DNA of 64,000 bases from Gibbula magus (Eukaryota > Mollusca > Gastropoda > Trochida > Trochidae). Within the stretch, counting starts at the first letter, position 1. Each line of letters begins with the position of its first letter. The notes below the pieces were generated by a model. That model was not told where the DNA came from. It saw only the letters and a list, made by a program, of their open reading frames with translations, and ran no database searches. Positions 33,571 to 45,066 of this stretch are shown here, piece by piece. Made by a program: the position numbers and the translations under genes. The stretch covers positions 66,391,575 through 66,455,574 of the forward strand of contig OW388294.1 of NCBI GenBank assembly GCA_936450465.1, given 5' to 3'.

Positions 33571-33839
33571 GATTTTCACGCCTTCAAAGTCTATTAAGTC
33601 TAGAAAAGGCCAGACACTTCGCTCTACCCCACTCGCCTTCTTGGCAATTAAAACTTTATATCATCATATATTTGGATGATTTAACCTTCGATCAACATTC
33701 ATGGAACCTACATGTACCATTTCTTTATAATTATTGTCATTTTTACAAGTCGACCGAAAGCCATTTTTCACTCTCAATGTAGTAAAGTGAACACAAATGG
33801 CGACAGGGATCATGTGGCTGAAGCGAGTGCTCTGTTCGG

Positions 33840-34320
33840 TCCAGGCATGGCATGGTGTCCAGCGTCGGTTGGTGAGGATTCTAAACTGTAGATTTTGTGA
33901 CCTTGTGACCCCAAATATCGGTCACAGGGGTCATGATCTAAAAACCTAGTTTCATCTTCTTCTCCAGTAGGATAGACTCTAGAAGGCTGAAAAGTTGTGT
34001 ACAAACTCCTTGGCCAATGGGGTTTCTAAACTGTTGATTTGGTGACCTTGTGACTCCAAATGTGGGTCACAGGGGTCATAACCTACAAACCTATTTTCAT
34101 CTTATCTCCAGTACAAAAGGCTATATAGAAAGCTGAAATGTTGTGTACAGACTCTTTGGCCAATGGGGTTTCTAAACTGCAGATTTGGTGACCCTGTGAC
34201 TCCAAATGTGGGTCACAGGGGTCATGACCTACAAACCTATTTTCATCTTATCTCCAGTACAAAAGGCTCTATAGAAAGCTGAAATGTTGTGTACAGACTC
34301 CTTGGCCAATGGGGATCTTA
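33840..34320. repeat. 145-bp satellite family, ~3.5 units
   Basis: Units contain CTCCTTGGCCAATGGGG, GTAGATTTTGTGACC or GATTTGGTGACC, GGGTCACAGGGGTCATGA and TTTCATCTTATCTCCAGTA. They are in the same orientation as 21,325-22,331 and opposite to 45,171-47,540. The left side has CATGGCATGGTGTCCAGCG, the usual terminus of the host element; no right terminus seen. Confidence 0.75.
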
Positions 34321-34329
34321 GATCTTACA

Positions 34330-35390
34330 ACTTTAGATGATAAATCACTGAAATCCTGGTGCGCGAGAGAGCACATGACGCTCTATTTTCAAGCCTTTGA
34401 TGCATTCATACGTTGACGATGAAAACAACACCGTTATTGTGTAATCTCCTTCGTGCTTACAAGCGTATCATTTCCTCCTTCGCCACACATCCTTGGTAAC
34501 GGCAAGAAACACGCGTATACTATTGTGTAATCTATAAACTTTACTGAATGTTCATCGTTGAGAAATCGTTTATGGGTGTGTACCGTTGGTCGACCACACT
34601 TGTCGGATGGCTTATTTTCACTTTACGATTTGTTGATACAACTTTAGTACCGTTAATCCCAAATTAGACGCCTGCCTAAAAGAGACGCCTGCCTCGAATA
34701 TATACACCCTTACACAGAGCTTTCTTTAAAAATAAACGCCTGCCTTAATTAAACGCCGAGTAAACCGAATTTAAATTCTATAATCACTACTCCCTCTGTC
34801 TCTACAAGCCTCATTTCGAAATAAATTGATTGATTGAAAATATATTTTATTCTTTTAAGAAATGGATTGGGCTCAAGGTATACAACTCATAGAATCTCTT
34901 TCCACATAACAAATAGACGCCTGCCTCGTATAGACGCCTACGTGAAGACACTTCGAAATAAACAGAAGCCCAGATTTCGGTATTTATCCGTAACATTGAC
35001 ATGAAACTATATGTCAGTTCAATCCCATAGTACGACGTCTTGCTACTTTTAGTGTCCAATTTGATTTGTTCCCACTTTGTCAACAGGCAACTTTTTGTCT
35101 GTTTTCCGTCATTTGCAAAATATAATGATGTGTAACTGTTTGAGATGACCCCTGCATCCTCTATTGTCTTACTAATTAGCAATTGGATGAACTACCTTGT
35201 TATTATTCACCCAACTGTGATAATTCCCAGTGCCCAAGCTTCGCAATAGGGTCTATTATTCCTCCATTTTATGCTATTTATGTGATATGAAATGATTTCA
35301 GTCTCTCGTAGGCCATATGGCCGGGTGCTTTTCAATATTTTATGTATATTTGTATTGTATTATATTGTTAAAGTACGTGACACTTAAATA
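34330..35390. other. Intergenic DNA with AGACGCCTGCCT repeats
   Basis: AGACGCCTGCCT or AAACGCCTGCCT occurs near 34,668, 34,684, 34,734 and 34,915. This is a foldback-type dispersed repeat, with a related TAGACACCTGTCTC near 62,392. 34,830-34,910 is a copy of the repeat at 7,385-7,470. No gene. Confidence 0.45.
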
Positions 35391-35392
35391 AA

Positions 35393-35512
<120 letters not shown>

Positions 35513-35514
35513 TA

Positions 35515-38500
35515 CAGAACAAATAGTCCCTTTATTTATTCGATTTTAATCAATTTATTCATGCGATCATATTGCAAGCAATGTACAATATCACATCGTC
35601 ACTACGAATCGTATATGTATACGAGCTTACACCTGGTAAGTTTATTTTGTTGCAAATTGAAAAGTTACACAAATTAAATTGTTTAAACCAAAAGTTTCAC
35701 ATGTCAGTGAAAATTGAGAAAATTTAATAAAAAAATTCGTCACTACAAATCGTATATGTGAGAACGGACCTGCAACTGATAAATTTGCTTTAATGCTCAC
35801 GACACTACACATCGCATCGTGTGAACGGGTCTTAACCTGTTATAAATGCGACTACCCCACCCCATTTTGTTAACCGACTAGACTTATAGCGAGCTGTTGT
35901 TATCCCGGCAACTCACGTTCAAACAATTCTTTCGCAATATATATTGTCCTGAGTGATTTCAACACACGCTGATGTCCCAGTTACCTGTCCGAATGAAGAC
36001 ACCACACCTGCGTGAAGGTGTTAACTCGCAGACAGGTACGGACTCTTACAGGTAAGACGTGTTTGTGTTCATCTGTTTACTTCGTGTGTTAACCCTTGTT
36101 AAATGAGTTAACAGTAACGCCTTGACCTACATCAGCTTACAAAATAGGTCACACGGAACGCCCGCGATTACCTGTAAACGTTTGATGCAGACGGGTTGAT
36201 TTCTGTGTTTTGCAATCAACGTTAATATATTGTATCCTGGATGGTAAAATCCTTTTTATTAAGCTTATATAAAGCACTTCCAATTCAATGTGCCTGACTT
36301 GTTGGATTCATTTCCAGATAGAGAGACTCATTCCTAATCTTCATTCATTATGTATGTGTCCTCCGAAGAGTCGGGAGAATATTGTATTGATTGATTATGC
36401 CTTCCCATCGATTCCGGGGAATAACTACTTGACCAATCCTCACCAACTTTAGTATATTGGCTCCCAATAATATCATGTGTGTGCCCTTTCGGAGTTTCAG
36501 GTTTATTTAAATTTTTAAATTCATAATCTTTTGGAAGGGTGCGGTTTGTTTCCGAAGCATAACTCTTAAACTACTTACATTTCTTCACTAGATTTCGTAT
36601 GTTGTCTCTACATATCATACACTATTTCAATTTATTCTGTTTTCATGGCAACAATTTAGACTTTGAAGGGTAATAAGGTAAACTTGTGGAAGGGGAGACA
36701 TATGCATGTTTATACAAGTGAAAACATACTTCAGTAACACAGCGTCATCATGATACTGGACTAATGCCGTATTTCCTCTAATAGGGCCCCGGGCTCTTAC
36801 TAATATTTAAGGGTTCTTACCCCCGACGCTGGCTCTTATTTGAGACCCGGCTGTTATTGGAGGCCAGACTCTTATTCATCTTTAGGCACATTTACTCCCC
36901 GCTGCTATTAGAGGCTCGGCCCCTGTTAGAGGAACTACCGTATGTAGTTTGTGATTTTTCATTAAGAGTTACATATATGATGGACACTGCACGTGTTCTG
37001 AAATTATCAATAGGTTGCTAATACACAAAGACAAACGCATGTCAAAACCATGTCAAAACCAAAACACTGCAGATGACAATCGATTATGCACGAGGTGGTC
37101 GCCAGGGCGATTGTCTTGTGTGTCCAGTATTATGGATTGTTGGAATATGAAGTTCCTGGTACCACGATACCATTAGATCAACAGTTCTTTAGTGTGTTGC
37201 ATACAACGGTTATTTCGAGTGGGATTTTTGGGCACGTTGACGAATTTAAATTATAACGTAAATTTATATAAAGTATTTTCATACTTAAATACATGTAAAA
37301 GTAAAATATAGACCAAGTATGAACTTTTTTCATGTTATCACTGGAATATATAACTCCATGATCCCTAATACATGTTGTCACTCGGATGTAGAAAATGAAC
37401 AAGAACGGTTTATCTTAAATCATTTACATTTGGATTCCTGGCTACGTTGAATAATGTTCACCCAATGCAAAGTATTTTCATAATGCAATGATTAAAATAT
37501 AGACCAACTATGAAATTGTTTCATGTTATCACTGGAATAACTCTATGACCCTTAAATACTCGTTGTCAAATATGTAAAATTGTATAAGGACTCGGCCCGA
37601 AAAAGAACAAAAAATTGTACTGTCGACGATAGCGTTATCCCAAATATAACCATGCTGTACATATATGGTGTAAAGCATACTAAGGACAATGCGGTGTACA
37701 TTACATTCAAGGTACAGCATGTATCAGGGCGTTATTAGAGATGAAACGCGTAACTAATTTACTTAAGAATTATATTAAGACTTATATTCTGGTGTATAAA
37801 CTGGTTTAAAGTACAATATTCGAACAATCATGTTTTCAAAATATATTTCGATATAATGCTTGAATCTTGTATGAGGGGAGCTAAAACTGGGCCAATTTTG
37901 TTAAATTTGTTCCTTTAAACCTTTTTTGTATGGCTGTTTCTTGATTGTGTGGATGCAAGTTTGTTTGTAAAATGTTTAAACGTTTGATTGATGATACACA
38001 AATGGAAAAGTGATATTTTTCAAGTCTTCAATTGTATAATAATATCAAACATAATTTCGTCTATATATATTCCACCATGTCTTTCATTTTATTTAAGACG
38101 TTTACGAATATCATCTCAAAAGATAAGAATTAAATTTGGTCGATTTCAAATATTCATAGATATGATAGATTATGTGTTTTGTAATGAATGGTATTTCTGC
38201 AATTGAAGTTGAATTTCACTTTATTTGTGTATGTAAAATCAGTTACTTTTATAGAGTCAAATATCTAAACAAACATGTATTAAACTGTTGCAGTCTACTG
38301 ACAAATATAATTTATTTCATTTAGCAACATTAGAGTGATTTAAAGAATTATCGTTAGTTTTGATCATACAACCGTCAGCAAATTATGTTATTTCTTACCT
38401 GTTTGTATACTACTATACTTATATAACGCGGGCTGTGTCCATCATAAACTCAGAATATCAGATATACAGCATACTGATAACATGTTTTTTATTGATCATT

Positions 38501-38545
38501 TGGAGTGATATACTCGGTTCTAACAATGAAATAAACCCTCTATCA
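35515..38545. other. Intergenic DNA; foldback repeats and one local duplication
   Basis: 35,590-35,830 carries three CACTAC(G/A)AATCGTATATGT-type copies. 36,540-36,690 is the TTTCCGnAGCATAACTC repeat. 36,766-36,947 is a foldback MITE-like element (CCGTATTTCCTCTAATAG...TTAGAGGAACTACCGTA). 37,230-37,440 and 37,440-37,610 are diverged tandem copies (both with AAAGTATTTTCATA, AAAATATAGACCAA, TTTCATGTTATCACTGGAAT). No gene recognised. Confidence 0.5.
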
Positions 38546-38549
38546 AGCT

Positions 38550-38865
38550 ACAGTGGCGATTACCTTTATCACAACTCTACTGAGAGACGATAAACGTTAT
38601 CGCCACCGCGTGACGTCATCGGAACAATGACGTCATATTGTTAGCTTGCGATGGCTGTTTACCGTTGAAATCACTCCACGTCAACATAAGCCAAATAATT
38701 AATGATATAATAAATAGAATATCTGTTTTTCCTTGACATATACCATGTTTATCTCATCTCATCAAGAAAAGACAGATATATCCTCTATTTATTGCCAATC
38801 AGTACAGTGACGGTAAACTTTATCGCCACTGGCGTGACGTCATAGGACACTGTTATGACGTCAAC
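38550..38865. promoter_or_regulatory. Four consensus CRE (TGACGTCA) sites in a duplicated block
   Basis: TGACGTCA occurs at 38,611, 38,628, 38,835 and 38,856. Each pair sits after TTATCGCCAC, so the block is duplicated about 223 bp apart. CAGTGGCGATTACCTTTATC at 38,551 is an inverted match to GGTAAACTTTATCGCCACTG ending near 38,831, which suggests a transposon-like element. The cluster is 230-480 bp upstream of the raftlin-like start codon, so it could also act as its promoter or enhancer (CREB/ATF sites). Confidence 0.5.
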
Positions 38866-39092
38866 GCCAACGTTGAAATATCTACTTTTCTTCCTCACTC
38901 GATGAAATAAACATGGTATTTGGCATACATGTATCGTCAGATGCAGTGTCACGATAATCTACGATAATCATATATCGTGAGAACTTTATTTCAAATCATA
39001 ACTAAAACCAACGTTAACTCTCTCCTCGCCGCAGACCAAGAAGGAGGATGTTTGACAGTCAATTCTAGACCCATTACAGTAAAGTCTATAGG

Positions 39093-42000
39093 ATGGGAGG
39101 CGGGTCTTCAAAGGGCCGCGTCCTGCAGCCTCAGAGGCCCCAAGTGCCTCCGGAACCACCATACCCCGGGCCAATGGTGGAGTACAACTTCATCAACACT
39201 GAGGTAGGTCTTTATGTTAGCTTCTTTGTAAATGAGAATTAATCATATTGGGCGGTACGGTGCATAAGGCAGACGAATGTCTTGTTGTCATCAACATTAT
39301 CACCAACTTTTTTGTCTATAGGGATGTATAAAACACTCTCAAATTATCTTCATGAAATATCAATTCCTAATATGTTCAAGATAAACAAGGATATAAGAAC
39401 ATCTTAGATCGTGGTACTTATCGGTTGGGTAAATGGCTGAACTGCCATGAAATAGGGATAAGTTATGATAACGAATTTTATAAAAGAAATCATATCGTCG
39501 TGGTACATAATTATCTTCAGAATAACATGTGATAGAATCAAATTATTTATCTGACAAAGTGCCGTAAACCCATCACAGCAAACAGTTATATCATTTGAAC
39601 GAAGCGCCATAAAATATCGTGCAATATAGTTGTGAATGATCTTGCCTGAAGGTATCAATGCGAGCCAACGTGAGTGTCTGGACAGCTAACAACATGGTGA
39701 CCACCAACGTGGACTCGTACTACCCCATCCTGGGCCAGAAGTACGCGGAGGGGTTCCGTCTCCTCTCCTTCTACCGGGTACCGGGGATGGTGCAGGTCCA
39801 GGGCAGGTTCAGCATGGACGTCAGCCTCATGTACCAGGTGGGCAAGCTTTGTACCAGTATGTGCAATGTCTTCGAATTTTTTAGCTTAATTTCTAGCGTT
39901 GAGGTCACAGGTCCCCGAGTAATTGCTGCACAAACGATTAAAAAAACAATATTGTTTTTGTAACGTTAGACTACTGCATTGCAATTGTATCGTTTAGGGA
40001 ACAAGATTGGTATGTTGATCTGTTTCTGCTTTTACTATTTGATTGACACACGTGCTTGTAGATGTCTTGTCTTTGTAAATGTGCCATTTTCATCTAGAAC
40101 TAAATTACAAGTGCCTGTATCAATTTGATTGGTCATATACGACATATGTATAAACGATTCATCTATACATCTGTCGTCAATGACCCATGAAAGTGTTAAC
40201 AATTGTTTGTGAACTAACTGTTTTCATCAGGGACCGTATATAAGGTCCCTGGTAGAAATGATCATGAAACGAGCAGAAGAGACGAGTCCCTGTATATAAG
40301 GTCCCTGGTTACATGAATTCTCATCTACATGAATGGAACATGCAAAACCTCATATTTACTGTGCACATAGTTAATATAAAACTGGTTTCATATTTAAATC
40401 TCAACCTATCATATAAACATGCATTAAGTCGAATCAACTATTAACAATTCAAAAGTTACGTTCATTCTCCAACAGGGTGTATTCTGTCGCTACCCAGACA
40501 TGGCTCGTAACGAGGGGCGACAACTCCAGGTTGTCAAGTCACTACTGACCGCCCAGAGGATGGGTCACTACCTGATTCAGGCCAACTCACAGGTCGTCAG
40601 TGATACCTCCCATCTCTACCAAGCTATACTGGACAACACACGGACAGGGGGCAGACTCATCTGTATACAGATGTCAGGACAGCAGCAGGGAGTGGGAGTT
40701 GGCGCTATGTTACAGGGATTAAGTCCCAGTAAGTATTTTACGAACGTTTCATAATTTATGAACACAGGGAACCATCTATATTGCTACTATTTTTTATGAG
40801 CAGTCCAAACTTAGATCTAATAAAACTGACCGCATAGAATCATAGACAATGTCAAATTGGCCATAATGTCTCGTGATAATGTTTTTTGATTATAATATAT
40901 TTTATGAATGCTTCACAGTATAAATTTTAAAATGTGTGCTTAAATCGTCTGTGTTGATTTCAAGCAACCAGAAACATGGCATCTTCTGATATTGGCACTT
41001 TAACATCACCATATGGACTATTTCCTTATAGAAACACTGGGGAAGTTCCTTAAAACTTCTACCCTTATCACTACTATATTTTATGAGCACTTCACACAAT
41101 AAATGCACAAAAACTGACAGCAGGGGATCAGGAAGGGTGTCAAATAGGGTATAATTTCTCTGGGTAATATCCATTAAATATCGGGTATTTTATGAATGCT
41201 TCACAGTAGAACTTTTGGAATGTGTGCTAAAATCGTCTATTTGCTGATGTCAAGCAACCAGTAGCAGCCTTTTTCTTGTCATGAATCTCAGTAACTACTG
41301 CATTTGCTTTCATTCAGCATATTTTAGTGACAGAGCATAAATGATCCATGGTCTTTAGATCTTGTATTATCTTGCACTCAGTGTAGAATCTACACTTTAT
41401 TATTTTCTTCAGATCAGTTCAAGACAACTTATCACCTCTCATTTCAGTTTTAGGAGTGGACATTTTCTTTGACATGCCCACGACCCCAGGGCCGGACGTG
41501 TTCCTCTATCAGTCAGTCCCCTGCCCGGTCAGTGTCCAGATGCAGATCCCAGCAGGTACCACATGCTCATGTGACTGGCAGGGAGTCCTCAACTACCAGC
41601 TCTCCATGGGATGGAGACTCGTTGAAATATTCTTTAATATGGCCGCAGTACAACTAGGCTCAGGTTTCGGTGGTCTTCAGATGGGTGGACGGATTACCTC
41701 CGCTCAGATGGCTGGTGGTTTTCATGCCACTGCAGCTTTAAATTCGGTCTGGTTCTTTGAGAAACTTGCTTCGAAGCTTCATGACAGCACACCTATATTT
41801 GAAGGACGAGTCGTTCCACACTACATTGAAATCAGTCCCGGGTTTGGAGCGCCTGGATTGCGCAGTGCTGGATTAGGAATTGGGGGTACAAGGACAGCCA
41901 TGACGTGGCACCCTGTTATTCAACAGATGGGCAATCAGGGATGGGAATTTGCATGTTTTGTTGAAACTCCTGAAAGTCGCTTCTCAGGACGAGGAAAAAT

Positions 42001-42190
42001 GGAGATGAAGATTTTGTTATTTTTCCAGCGACCTATCTTACCCCCTCTGGACTCCCCTCCAGCACCCCCAGGACCTTCTGCTGCTACCCCCAGTGCTCCA
42101 CCCCCTCCCTACCCTGGGGGTCCCAGTGCCCCGCCCCCAGACCAACTGTATGGAGGCAACTCGCCACCTGAGAAACACACCCTCAAATAG
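39093..42190 (+). CDS. N-myristoylated raftlin-like protein with PSAP/PPPY tail
   Basis: Four exons: 39,093-39,203, 39,652-39,837, 40,476-40,728 and 41,448-42,190, giving 430 residues; all junctions are GT-AG and in frame (phases 0, 0, 1). The N-terminus MGGGSSKG fits an N-myristoylation signal. Four repeats share a hydrophobic-x-x-G-(W/F/G)-x-hydrophobic core: EGFRLLSFYRV (about 71-81), TGGRLICIQM, MGWRLVEIFFN and QGWEFACFVET. The last continues to KILLFFQRPILPP, which resembles the end of the raftlin domain. Raftlins are myristoylated lipid-raft proteins of the inner plasma membrane; family assignment is from memory of that motif and moderately sure. The proline-rich tail has PSAP (398-401), PPPY (402-405) and PSAP (409-412). 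A six-codon upstream ORF (39,048-39,068) precedes the start. Codon use is GC-richer than the surroundings. Confidence 0.7.
40780..41265. repeat. Tandem duplication inside raftlin-like intron 3
   Basis: TATTTTATGAATGCTTCACAGTA near 40,900 recurs near 41,190, followed in both by AATGTGTGCTnAAATCGTCT and TCAAGCAACCAG. TATTTTnTATGAGCA recurs near 40,790 and 41,075. A unit of about 290 bp duplicated once and then diverged. Intron 2 also holds two GGGACC/GTCCC...TATATAAGGTCCCTGG hairpins near 40,228 and 40,288. Confidence 0.65.
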
Positions 42191-42927
42191 AAGATTTGTG
42201 TACCGATTGTGAATATATTAATAAGAAAAAGTTTGTCGTTGTGAAGTGAACTTTAAAGGATACTTCAGTATCTGAGGAGAAATGAACATTGCATAATTTC
42301 ACTATTTTCAGTAGATTGCACTATACTGCAGAATTTGACAATGTTTCATTAAAAAATCATGCTTAAATATGATTACATCTATACTTTTTACATTCTTATG
42401 CATAGCACTTTTCCAACCATATAGAAGATAGTCAAAGTAATGATCCTTCTCGGCCACCTGGGGCTGAAAGAGACGGTATTTTTCGCAGAAAGGACATTCC
42501 TGTTTACACATATATGTGTTATTTAAATATGTGCTTATTAGTTAAAGTAATATTTTATGACTGTAATATCTGAAAATTTGATAAAGGCTATTGCACATAT
42601 TTTGAAAAGTAAGAAGTGAAGCTATTCATCAGTGGTACGATTGTGGAAAGGTTTGCTACGACTAAGCATGAAATTGTTGATTGGTTTAATGGTAAAATGT
42701 TACATTATGAATATTCTACCAATACATATGTTTTATTTTTATTTTTCTATATTAAAAAAAGTGGAAATACAGCATTTTTTCATTTCACGTAATGCCAAAA
42801 AACAAAGATGGCTGACAATCGGCAATAAAACTCTATCTTTAATGATCCGAAGTGAGTAAGCCGACTTACACAGAACTCCCTTACACTCAATGTAATAGCA
42901 ATGGGATATGGTTGCCTTTAAAACTAA

Positions 42928-43243
42928 GGTGAGGTGAGGTGAGGTGGGGTTTAACGCCTCTTTCAAGAGTATTTCACTTATATCGCGGCTGCTAGTATTA
43001 TGGCAGGGAGAAAGCCCACAACGCCATGTGGCTATGCATTGCAGTGAAACCTGCGAGCATCGGCTGGAACTAGCGAACATGGGTGGTACTAAGCTGAAAT
43101 TCAGTGTAGCATTGCACCCAAACCTTACTGCGTGTAGTACAGTTCTCTACTGCAGACAAAGTTGCCGTGCCCCTGGCGGGTTCGAACCCCGGACCTCTTG
43201 ATCCAAAGCCGAACCCGCTAACCACTGCACTATCTCGCCCCCA
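42928..43243 (-). mobile_element. Full-length tRNA-derived SINE with target duplication
   Basis: On the minus strand it begins with a tRNA-like head: A box TAGTGCAGTGGTTAGC, then B box GGGTTCGAACC. It passes through the body (CACGGCAACTTTGTCTGCAG, ATATAAGTGAAATACTCTTG) to a GCGTTAAACCCC segment and a (CACCT)n tail. Flanks CCTTTAAAACTAAG (42,914-42,927) and ACTTTAACACTAAG (43,244-43,257) are a near-perfect target duplication. The head could be mistaken for a tRNA gene, but it lacks a complete cloverleaf and is part of a repeat with at least four other copies here. Confidence 0.9.
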
Positions 43244-43249
43244 CTTTAA

Positions 43250-43700
43250 CACTAAGAGAGCTTTGTGAGGGGCTGTTCCTTTAATGTGACTTAGGTCCAC
43301 TGTGTGTTAAACCAATAGGGTAAACCTCAAGACTACCTTCCTTGAATGGTGTAAAATACTATCTCCCACAGCTACCGAGATCCTCTTCAAAGGCATTTAA
43401 CAACCCGCTATGGTCTAAATGGAATGATTTTGTTTGCAAACAAACTCTTATCCAATCAGATGAGTAGTTTGTCTTTTCCCAAAATCACCTATATATATAT
43501 GGTATAATATATGAAAGCGGAATTTAACAATCTCAAATAAATCAGTAAAACTTTGTATCCATCCACTTGTGTAAAGAAGAGAATCAGTTAGCACAGCTCA
43601 CTGATGTACTCCCGATTGCCACATAGGTAAACTTCAGATTAAGATATTGCACTTAATCATAATTCCATCAAAACCACAAAAACAAAGCTCAGATTAAGGT
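43250..43700. other. Intergenic DNA, no gene seen
   Basis: Nothing recognisable between the SINE and the 170-bp satellite block. Confidence 0.35.
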
Positions 43701-44705
43701 CTAGCTCACAAAAAGCACATCTAGGGTCCAGTGTTGATATGCTTATCATATTTCATGAGGCTAACATTTTATATTTGGGGAGATATGCTTTGGACTTCAT
43801 AGAGTCAATGCTCAAATCATGTTCCATGGAAAGCGCCAAAAATAAAATTCAGATGCAGCTTAAAGGGACACTCCGTATGTTATTGAAGTAACATAGGTCA
43901 AAAGTTACCAAGGGTGTAAATTTATCAAGAAGTTATGACTGTTGTCAGAAATTAACCTTTTAGTGCCAATCTTTTCAGTATAGTTACATTATTAAGATGT
44001 TTAGTCGTGATTATGATCGAAAACCCAACAATGTTCCACGACTGGCACGCGTCAATTGTTCAAATATATTTTTGAAAACTTATATGTAGTAGACATGGGG
44101 ACAGATATTGGTTGGTACTGTTCAATGGGACATATAACTGGTATACTTGTAAATGGGGCGCATGAATTCTGCTTCTCATTGTGTATAAAGCCGCTGTTAG
44201 AGTTTTATTGAAAACAAGTTATTTGGCGTTAGGGGATACATTATGCAAGTGAGATGATTTGGACATAAATCAGGACATTTGATATTTTTTTATGTATCAA
44301 AACTAAATAAAATTTCATGAAAAACATGTTGTGTCCCTTTAAAGCCACAAAAGGCACACGTATAGTTCATGATTGACAATTGATTTAAGTTTCATTGAGC
44401 TAGCATTACATAGTTTGAAAGATATTGACTTCTTGACTTTAGGTCTTTGTAGGGCATTTAGAAGTGGCATACATAAGAACAGCAAGATTTTTCACATTAT
44501 TTTCAAATTAAAGAAAATCTTCCTGTTCTTCTTGACTTTACTTCATGTTATCAGAAATGGGATATTTAATGATTGCTTTCAAAAACTAGGAAATTTGAAT
44601 GAATTATGAGAAAACATGACCAAAACATACAAACGTCAAGTTTCATAATTTAAATTGGAAAATGTGACAGACAGATTGGTGGACATCCTGACTGTTATAT
44701 ACCCC
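43700..44705. repeat. 170-bp satellite family, two units split by a MITE
   Basis: Left part to 43,859 (AAAAAGCACATCTAGGG, GGGGAGATATGCTTTGGAC, TTCCATGGAAAGCGCCAAAA) and right part from 44,343 (CCACAAAAGGCACACGTATAG, GACAGACAGATTGGTGGAC) are the family seen at 8,340-8,930. The two halves join perfectly in register if 43,860-44,342 is removed. Confidence 0.7.
43860..44342. mobile_element. TTAA MITE with family A-type ends, different interior
   Basis: 483 bp between TTAA copies at 43,860 and 44,339. Termini are AGGGACACTCCGTATG and CATGTTGTGTCCCT. Only the outermost AGGGACAC / GTGTCCCT matches family A; the interior is unrelated to 4,981-5,212. Inserted into a 170-bp satellite unit. Confidence 0.8.
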
Positions 44706-45066
44706 TGACTAGTTTGTAGCATAAATTAATATCACTTTTTCACAGAATTCATCATTACAAACTGGATAATATTCACGCAAAAAAGAAGCCCCCAACTGGA
44801 TAACAAGAAAATACATAATAAATAATTGTGCACATGCACATAATAATGAAGAAACAAATATTTGAAATTAAGAAAAAAACCTATACATATAAAATCGTAA
44901 TACAATAATGAATGTTATCACACATAATCACTGCATTCATTCTCTGGTATGTTTTCATCATATCTCAGATACCGGTAATATACTATCAACTCACATCGTC
45001 CACAATCAGCACTTCGTTGAAAAAATTGCATTCACAATATTCATAAAAATAGAGCCATGGGCTCTG

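Noticed and set aside
43070..43300. tRNA gene on the minus strand
   Set aside because: The A and B boxes belong to the head of a dispersed SINE; the full cloverleaf is not complete and the sequence continues into the SINE body.
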